A stretch of DNA of 64,000 bases from Nautilus pompilius (taxonomy: Eukaryota > Mollusca > Cephalopoda > Nautilida > Nautilidae). This document shows, in pieces, positions 51,901 through 60,900 of this stretch. Made by a program: the position numbers and the translations under genes. Location of the stretch: positions 62,001-126,000 of the forward strand of contig JACATO010000978.1 of assembly GCA_018389105.1 (NCBI GenBank), given 5' to 3'. The notes beneath the pieces were generated by a model. The model was not told the DNA's origin. It searched no databases and worked only from the letters and a program-made list of their open reading frames with translations. How positions within the stretch are numbered: position 1 is the first letter of the stretch; each line of letters begins with the position of its first letter.

Positions 51901-54900
51901 GACATAATAAAATGAGAACTGCAATTGCATTTGTATACAGCGAATTTGTTAATTCAATTTAACAACAACAACAAATATAAAGAATATCAAGAAATAAAAC
52001 CACTGTTTGTCCCCACCAGTGTGGGATCAACTAGTATTTATTCTTCTGTCCATTCCTGGAGTCCTTCAGAAGATTTTGATACCCGAGACTGATGCAGATC
52101 CAGAGCTGTGTTTCCACGTCGTCCACTTTCAGCCTGTTTTTTCTCATTTCTCTATGCAGTCGGCATCGTCGAAAACACCTGTTCTGTATGAACAACACTG
52201 AGTGGTATTTGGAACACATAAGAGCTCATTTTTTGTTTTTGATCTTGAAGTTTTCCTGGGATTTGTTGAAAGGTTTCAGGTATACGTCCCCTCACTTGTC
52301 GGGCAATCTTTCATCTTAGGGGGAAGATGTAATGCTTTCCACAATTCCAAATTCTCCATCTGGTTGCATCCACGTCAGTCTCTTTAAGACTGCACACCTG
52401 AACACCATCACAAAATTCTTCAAAGGGCAGAGCATCTGCAAGAGCTAATTTGAATACTTTTTTTTTTTTTTTTGTGAAAGCTGTTTTCAGAGAAGTCATA
52501 AATGTCACTCAAATAATTCTTGGTTTTTTTAAAAAAAAATTTAAATAGTCTCTCATTTCTTTACTATTTCTCATCCTGGTTGCTTCAGTCTGGCATTTTA
52601 CATCAAACCAAAGAAAACTTGTCTTCAACCCTTCTTTCCAGTTTCTTATTCATGTCAGTCATGAGCTCATACACCATAACAGTGCCAAACAACTTGGCCT
52701 TTAAAGCTTCAATACAGTCTGTGGATAGTTTCATGCAAAACATGAGCCAATCACTTGGTGCAGCAAGGCCCCTTTAGATCATTTTTTCAGTTTCTGATAA
52801 ACACTGCTGTGTTTCCCATAACTGACACCTGCATTGCCAGCTGAACATGCAGATGGTTTCGCCAGGCTGAGATCGAAGGACCTGAGTTTGGATGATATCT
52901 CTCCACTGCGATTGCTTCTGAAGTTTCCTGGCTGTCACTATAAAAATACAGAAGTACATGCTGGATCCTCTTCTTAAAATTAAAACATCTCAAAGCTAAG
53001 GGGGGGGGACACTTCCGTGCATCTACTGTTTGAGGCATCAGTTGCCAAAAAAAGATCGTTTGCTCTAATGTAATCAAAATTCTTGTGCATGAGATATGGC
53101 TCTGGAATGTTTTCTGTGTTTTTGGCCGTTATTTTCCCCACACACACACCATGTCTTTTGCCACAGTGGAGTCATTGTAAATTTCTTTTTTGACCTTTAC
53201 ACTGCCATCCAAACTTCTATAAGACTAGTGATGCTTCACAGCATAGTAGACTTAACAAAGTTCGGCAAATTTAAAAAAAAAAAAAGAAAAGAAAAGAAAA
53301 AAGAGCACAGTGTTGCTGTACCTGAACAAAACGTACTGAGTTCCTCAGTGGCTGACATCGATATCAGATCAGCACAAGCTGCAGAATGCATGATGCTCTT
53401 CCCTTTTCCTTCTTGCTATGAAATCATATTCTTTTGGCCAATGTAAATTGAACATCGTCTTTCACTTGGATATTTTGAATTGAGGTGTGAATTAAACTGA
53501 ATTTTGTGCAAACAAGGGTCTAAATTTAGAAGCGAGAACACCTCATAACCTGGTTTTTACCTGTAAATTAAAGCCATCCCATATATTTTTGGAGCCACCT
53601 GATTGGTTAGATTTGTCTGTCAGATTTTAAGTTCATGATATATTAACCAATGAAGACAAACAATATAACCTTCTGGCATATGACATTTACATGGCATTTC
53701 CTATTTTCCTTATCATATTTAATCTCAACTAAATAATCCATAAAGATGTTCTTTAGGCCTTTTTATAGTAGACATTAAAGATGGAGTAAAGGTGACTTTT
53801 AGTCCAGTGTAGTAGTGAGTGGCATATTTTAGGCATAACATTGTTTGACCCACTTCAATTTTTAAAAGTTGACATAATGTGTTTTCAGTTTTATAAAATG
53901 AATGAATTAGGCAGATAATAAAGGGAACCTAATCCAAACTAGAGTTGTAGGCTTAAGTTCAAATTCTGGTCAGGACCAGCTTGATTTGGCACACCTCTCC
54001 CACATGGTTTATCCACCAGATGGCGGCATGGGTTTCCTTCAGGTTCTCCAATTCCTTCCTACATCTAAATTATGAAGAGCTCTAGTAGGGACTTTCTGCA
54101 TTAGTTATGTAGCTAACCACTGCATCCTCTTATCTTCTACTTGGTACAGGAAACTGAAATCTAGGAACTTTATAATCTGGTGGATACCTTGTGTGCCAAC
54201 ACCTGCGTGCAGAGTTGAAGAAGAATATAAACCAAGCCCTCCATATATCTGTAGCTTTCTTTCTACTTAAGTGTCTAGAGCCAAGAATAAATGGCAATAA
54301 AGGTGAAACATTAGAGAATACAGAAATCTATACAAATTATCTGTGATAGCTAGCAAGTGAAAATAAAATTCATTAATTTTTTTTTCATTAAAAAAGGGAA
54401 AAGAAAGTTTATTAATCAGGAGAGAGAAAAAGTTGGAGAAATAATAAATTCTTAGCAAAGTAAGAGGAATTTTAACAGTTAGAAAAACAGTGTTTGGTTA
54501 TGTACAATATCTCTGAGCATCATTTTAAATTAGTAGAACAGACTTGTAGCCTTTTTGTGTTCTTAAAGGAACTTAGCTGAAAACTAAGGAGACCATTAAT
54601 TCCAAAATGAACTAAAAAAGCTTTAGAAACTCTATTAAATGGATGATAAATCATATTAAATAAAACAAACATTCTAGGAGCAATAGTACCAGAACAAAAC
54701 CCCAACATGGTGGGCAACAGAGATATTAGGATTGATCAACTGAGAGTTAACAGTCATTTCTCTTATACATCTGGCATGGACAGCGCACTTTACAAAAACA
54801 AAACACACAGCAAGCTACTACAGTTTAATCTATAAATGCATATGATTAAAACATACAGTTAGACTTGCAGAAAATTGTGTGGGAGTGTAATATCTAATAG

Positions 54901-57900
54901 TTCAAGCTGCACCTGGGCATCAGTTCGCTTAACCAGTAACAGTATGAACCAAACTGATGCCCTAAGTCTGTGTAATAACGAACTCTCTGATAGTAACGAC
55001 TGTGATTTGAAGTTGGTCACATGTCGCAAACCAGGGAACAGGCAATTTTAGCTCCAGTATTTAATCCTAATCTGGTAAATGTAGTAGGCAATATCAAATG
55101 TCTGGATAATGAGTCAATGTTATATTTAATGTAGCCATTCCATACTCACCTGCAGGTAGGGAGAATTAGAGTTTTAACATGTTATATATTAACATCTTTC
55201 AAGCAAAATGGTAGGTCAGGATTTGGTGAAACCATTGCTAACACTTTTCCATCAGAGTGCAAGAAATAATAAAGAACAGATCCAATCGAGGAAAAACAAA
55301 AGCTTCACTTCAGATGTCTTATGCATGATTTAAAAAAAAACAAAAAAAAAGGGGGATAAAGCTAAAGCTACAATTTTAGAAGTCTAATTGGGAAAAAAAT
55401 CACAAAGGTACTGGTAGATAGATAGCAGGAGAGCATTGATGCTTCCTCTCCCCTGCAGCGGCTCATGCAGATCAAACGAGCTGCTGAGTCCTAATGGAGT
55501 TCTCATGCAGTTGCACAGACTGAAGTGTTCAGAGGAGACCCAACGCGGTTGGGTGGCTGGTGAAGAGAAGCAAAAAGAAGCCCTGCTGGGGGGGGGGGAT
55601 GACGCTATGTCAACACAGAAATCAAACTCAAACCCATCAACCAGAGCAGTCCAGCAGTTCACTGCCGGGCCGAAATGCTGCCTGCAAGTTATAAAAAGTT
55701 TTAGAAAAGCCGGTGTTTAAAAGAAAAAAAAAAAAAATCACTGATGCAAAAGAAATGAAGAATGTCTAGTGTACCATGATTTTCAGGAAAAGTTGTTAGC
55801 AGTTTGCCAAAATCTTTTTGAGGAAAGAACAGGTCAATGTTTCCAACATATTTCAGTTTAGATCAATGCACTTAGATTACTCGGGGTCATGGGCTCAGTC
55901 TTCAAAGAGAGAGTTGATTAAACATTTGAAAGTTATTATTTTATCCAGCATGTTCCAGATTTACAAAGCTTTGCCTGAGAGAAATGTCAAGGCTGAGAAT
56001 GTAAATAAATTTTTTTTTTTTAAATTTATGCTTGTAGATTTATTTTGACACAGAAAATCCTAAGTTACAAACTAACCTTAAATTGAACTTTTTTGATTGA
56101 CTAGAAGTAAGTACTCCAATATACAATGTTTATATTAAAACGAGTGAGTGTACGTGTGGAACAATTGCAGCCATGACACGAGGAACATGTCATGTTGAAT
56201 ACAACTTTAAAAAATGTACAGTCATTGCAGAGTTATCCTGAACAAAAGCATTCAAACAAAGCAAACAAAATATGCTAAGCTGTTGAGAAAGATCTTCTGA
56301 GAGGAAAAATACAGTCAGGAATAGTAAGCAGTATGTATTTAGTAATAGATATGAATGTAGTCAAGAGGAGGGGGGTTAAAAATGTATACTCTAACTTTTT
56401 AAGATATTTACATTCTAATTTGGCAAAGTACTCATCCAGATGCAGTATTTCATAATATCTAATTGGGGATGCTTCCTGCATATGATGATTCTGACCCCCA
56501 CTCCTGAGTGATACGTACGTCACCTGTATCAAAAACACACCTTTCTTTACACATTCCTAGAAATGATTTTGAAAACTTAGTCATGTTGCAGTGAAGGTGT
56601 GCTGGCCAAAATCAGCAACCAGGGTCTTTGTAGTCTCTCTCTATAACTGGGATTAAGTACTGGACGACCGTAAAGCAACTTTCTACAGTCACTCCGAAAC
56701 CATAACACACACCCTAACAGAAATAAGGGGACATCCACAAAGGATATCATCAGCACAGTTTTCAGATTTTGCCACTGGGAGAAACCACCTACTTATATGT
56801 GATTTCACCTCTGATATTTTTCCTCTGCCTGGAGAAATGCCTATAAGCACATGCTTCTACCTAAAATCGCACAACTCGTACGAAAGCTTTTCTATAGCAG
56901 CGGAGGTTATGCTGCCAATGTCTGGTTATGAGACTATCTAAAAAAGTTGGTTACCCTGACCATCTGCAGATCTCAACACCAGCATTCAGTGACCTTTTTT
57001 TTGCCATCCTTAATACCATTTCGTTTCAATAAAACGATGCTTGTCACTCAATTTTTTCCTGTTTCCTGATACAGTTACACACCAATCTCAGAAGAAACTT
57101 GTCTCTGACATTGACATATTCATTTTGGTGGGGTGTCACATGGCATAAGCAGTGCCTCTCCCCCAAAAGTGGCAAACTCTGGAAATACATTCTGCATGAT
57201 TACCTGTATGTACACTTACTTGTGTCACATTTTGTTTGTTGTAGACAAACAAATTTACAAAACATCTCTACAGTCACCTAGTAAGTACCAAAGTATTAAT
57301 CCTCCAAAAAAAATCTGATATAAACTTTTTCTTTTAAAGTTTACTACATCCTTATAATAACATGGGACGTGTCATTGACCACTAATCCAAGAGAGTTCAG
57401 CTAAGGATTTATACAGGAGAAGCAGAACTAAACTGTATCTATCATTAATCCTAAATTTTACAGCTGGTTATCATCTATTTGGAATCTGCAACTTTTTTTC
57501 CGTTGGATCAAACAGTTTACTATATGTTAGATTACATACTCTTGACATTAATGCTGTTGTTAACATTCTTGAATTTCATAACATTGTTATTAGGAATTTC
57601 ATCATTGATACAACTCATAAACATCATAAAAGAAAAATTTTTAAATAGGCTCAAGAACTGAACCCTGAAATACCCCATTGGTGACCTTGAAAATATCTGA
57701 CATAATGCTTTCTATAACAACTAACTGGACTCCATTATGCAAGTCATTTTCGTGATACTCTTAGGTGATTTTATTATGAATAAATACAATTATAAAAATC
57801 AGTTTATAGGAACTAGGCATTTCTTTTCTTGTAATGATTTTTTAATTATCAGCTGATAAAATTATTATTCCCTTTGTACATGATGACACTTTTACTCAAC

Positions 57901-60900
57901 ATCTAAAACAAAAATAAATTAAGGGGAGATAAATCCTTTACTTCAGAATAATATCTAGTACACACTGCTATCAGCTGCTTTTTGTTATCGTATATGCTAT
58001 GGGCATATAAATGTTTTTCTTGCCCCACTAGATATTATTTCTGTAGTGCACTTCAAATTCTGTGTAGCCATGTGATTATTACTAGACTATATCTTCTATT
58101 GTAGAGTTTGTTTTTGTTTTTGTTTTTTGCTTTCTACATTTAACAGATGGATTAACAATAGAATATTAATAAATTAGTGTGAAGCAAAGTGAAAACAAAG
58201 ACAGACAAGGACTGACTGACTTACTATTAAACTTTCCATTTCTACAGACACTCTTTAAATTATATCATTTCTTAACCCCTGCCTGATTATATAGTCAGTC
58301 AGTATCTTCACAGAAAAATTAATGCTCATACTCTTTTCTGCAACTGATCCAAACACTGGGCAAAAAGCCATCATTACTTCAACTTCAATGACTGACAATC
58401 TTCTCCATATTCATGTAAAGATGGTTTTATGAATGGCAGTCATTAACAACAGAACTGCAGGAGTGGCCATTTTGATCTCTCACGACATCTAAATGCACTG
58501 TATTCTGCTCGTTTGACAACTAAGAGCCAGTACATATTCTACAATTTTTTTGTGTATTTGCTGCTGTGAAAATTATTGTTCAGTTAAAATGAACAGACCA
58601 AAAAAATGTTTGAACACACTGCGATGTTTGCAGTTATTAAAGGATTTATCAGAAACTGAATCTGGAAACGAAAATGAGACAGGCATAGATAGTGATGGAA
58701 ATTAGTCTGATCATCAGGAGTGGGGTTCTTCCCTGTAAGAGAAAGCTTCAAAAACTGCAATGGTGATGACACTGCCTTCAAAACTAAGAATGAAGAAGAA
58801 ATTTGAGGTCAGGGAAAAACACAACCACTTTGGCCTACTAAAGCTTAAATTTTGTCAGCAGAAACAGCAGTTACCTACAGGTCTAACCATGTAAAGAGAT
58901 TGCCAAAGCAGATGACTAGTAACATCGCATGGACATAGATGGGGGAGTGGGGGTGGAATAATGTGCCAACCCATGCTCAAATGTGTGTTTGTGAAAGGTT
59001 GCCATTGGTAGCACTGTGTTGGATATTATATATCATAAATCCTGTCGTGCAAACTGTAGGAAGAATGGCTGAACAGAATACGTCGAAGGAAGTTCCAGGA
59101 AAAATCACATATGCAAAACATGTATTGATTGCTTTCTGATTATTGATAGATGAGCCTGTGCTATGCTACATTCTATGATGCACTAAAATCAAATCCCACC
59201 GGCAAATTTAGTCATGGCTAAACCATGGTTAATCTCTTTAAGGGAAGTGGATGCATTTATCACGCTGCTGTATGCTTGTGGAGCGTATGGTGCTAATGGT
59301 CTGTCAGGGGAAAGCTTGTGGTCCAGTACATGGAACCCATCATTCATCAGATTTTCTGAAATCATGCAATTTGTGTTTAAACTCGAACACAATGGAAAGA
59401 CGGCATTTTCAAAACAACAAATTTTCCCTGGCATCTGATTTATTGAACCAGTTTATTGCCAAAAGCATACTCAGGTAAAAATATGAAAGAATCAGAGTCA
59501 ACAATCAGCTTTTCTCATGGCCAAAAAACAAGACAAATTCGATATTAAGATTTAGCTTGCAGCAGACCTCCTAAATGACTTCACCTACCTGGTCATGGAT
59601 AACTGGTTCTCTGCCTAATGGAATTATAGGGAAAAGTAGGGATGTTACTACTGAAAACAACTTGTTATCACTGAAATTGGTGAAACAGTTGCAGTGCACA
59701 ATAAGTCAAGTCTGATTGGTAAGGTAAACCATCTGAATACAGAGCTCTACTCTACTAGACTGCTGAAGCTCTTTGGCTATACCAACAGTCTACAACTGTA
59801 AGCCAAGAAAACATGCCATTTTTGCTCAGCACGAAGACACACACACATACTTCATCCTTCCATCAACATCAGGAACAATGCAAAGAAGACCCAAAGATTG
59901 CACAACTCCACAAAGTTTGGAGTTGATATGTTAGACCATTTTGCTTGGAAGTATTCTGTGAAAGGTGGGTCTCAAAGATGGCATGTTCAAGTGTTCTACA
60001 GCATCCTGGATCTATCAACCATCAATTCATGGATCCTTTACAATGAAATATCAAAGACAAAAGGATCAGTAGGAGAAACTTCATACTGAAGCTAGCTGAG
60101 GAGGGTTGTAAGACATGCTGAGGAAAGACAAAATAAGATGAAGCAGGTAAGTTCCCTGCTCAACTGCAAGCAATGTCAGAGCCAGTTTCAAAGTGCAAGG
60201 GCAATAAGATGCATGATAGCTTTGCCATATGCAAAAAGGGAGTGTTTGCAAATATCCAGAAGCATCGTGTGTGTTGATTGTACCATTCCACATTTTGAAC
60301 AAGTTTTTTTTTTTTAAATCTTAGTGCTAACATGCATCAATATCTTGAAAACCATAAAATGGTACAAAAGAATAGTGTTATATGACTTTAATATATCAAG
60401 TAAAGATGAATTTTTCTTCATTAAAAGAACAATAAACTTTGACACTAGTTAGTTCAAGGTGCACTTCAGAATTTACCCTATGCAAGACTTTAGTTTGAGC
60501 ATGATTAATACTGAGGTACCTATCTATCATTTTCATAGAACTGCATTCTTATAACTCTGCTTTAATGATTCAGCATAAAATAATAAAATGTATCCCCTAC
60601 TCATAACAAAAATCATTTTAACTAACAATTGAATATACAGGTAGATAACAAGTATTTTGTTATAGGCAAAAGATCTGAACTTTTTTTTTTTTTTTACTAA
60701 AAGTGCACTTTTTTAAACCTAAAGTGAGCCTTATCTTTACTTCTGCGAGATTAATTTTAGTAAATTTAAGCTATCTGATTATGTACGACTGGCACTGTAG
60801 CTCTCCTGTCACAAAGACACCAAAACCTCGGTCTGCGTCGTGACATTTTTATGGGTTCTGATTTCCTTGGACTTTCTTCTGTTACTTTAGAAGAGCTCAA

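Larger units (their letters stand above)
47239..52295 (-). other. DOK-like intron 3
   Basis: It lies between exons 3 and 4 and contains the CpG-rich block (47330-47620), a Helitron-like element (48278-49167) and a second Helitron-like 3' end (52012-52034). It also holds a SINE-like fragment near 50.15-50.40 kb, a C tract (50862-50871), and an unexplained 146-codon + frame (50851-51291) with no known domain. From 49.2 to 50.1 kb and 51.3 to 52.0 kb I see nothing that I can name. Confidence 0.75.

Noticed and set aside
52040-52230. - strand fragment REMRKNRLKVDDVETQLW, reminiscent of the C-terminus of ZBED5-like hAT transposases
   Set aside because: Only a short match to the RNRL.V-type motif, no catalytic or dimerisation blocks around it, and the adjacent upstream sequence is better explained as DOK-like PH exon 3.
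55150-55260. - strand donor-like CTGCAG|GTGAGT near 55160, considered for a PH exon
   Set aside because: All three frames upstream meet stops within a few codons, and no acceptor gives an open exon of useful size.
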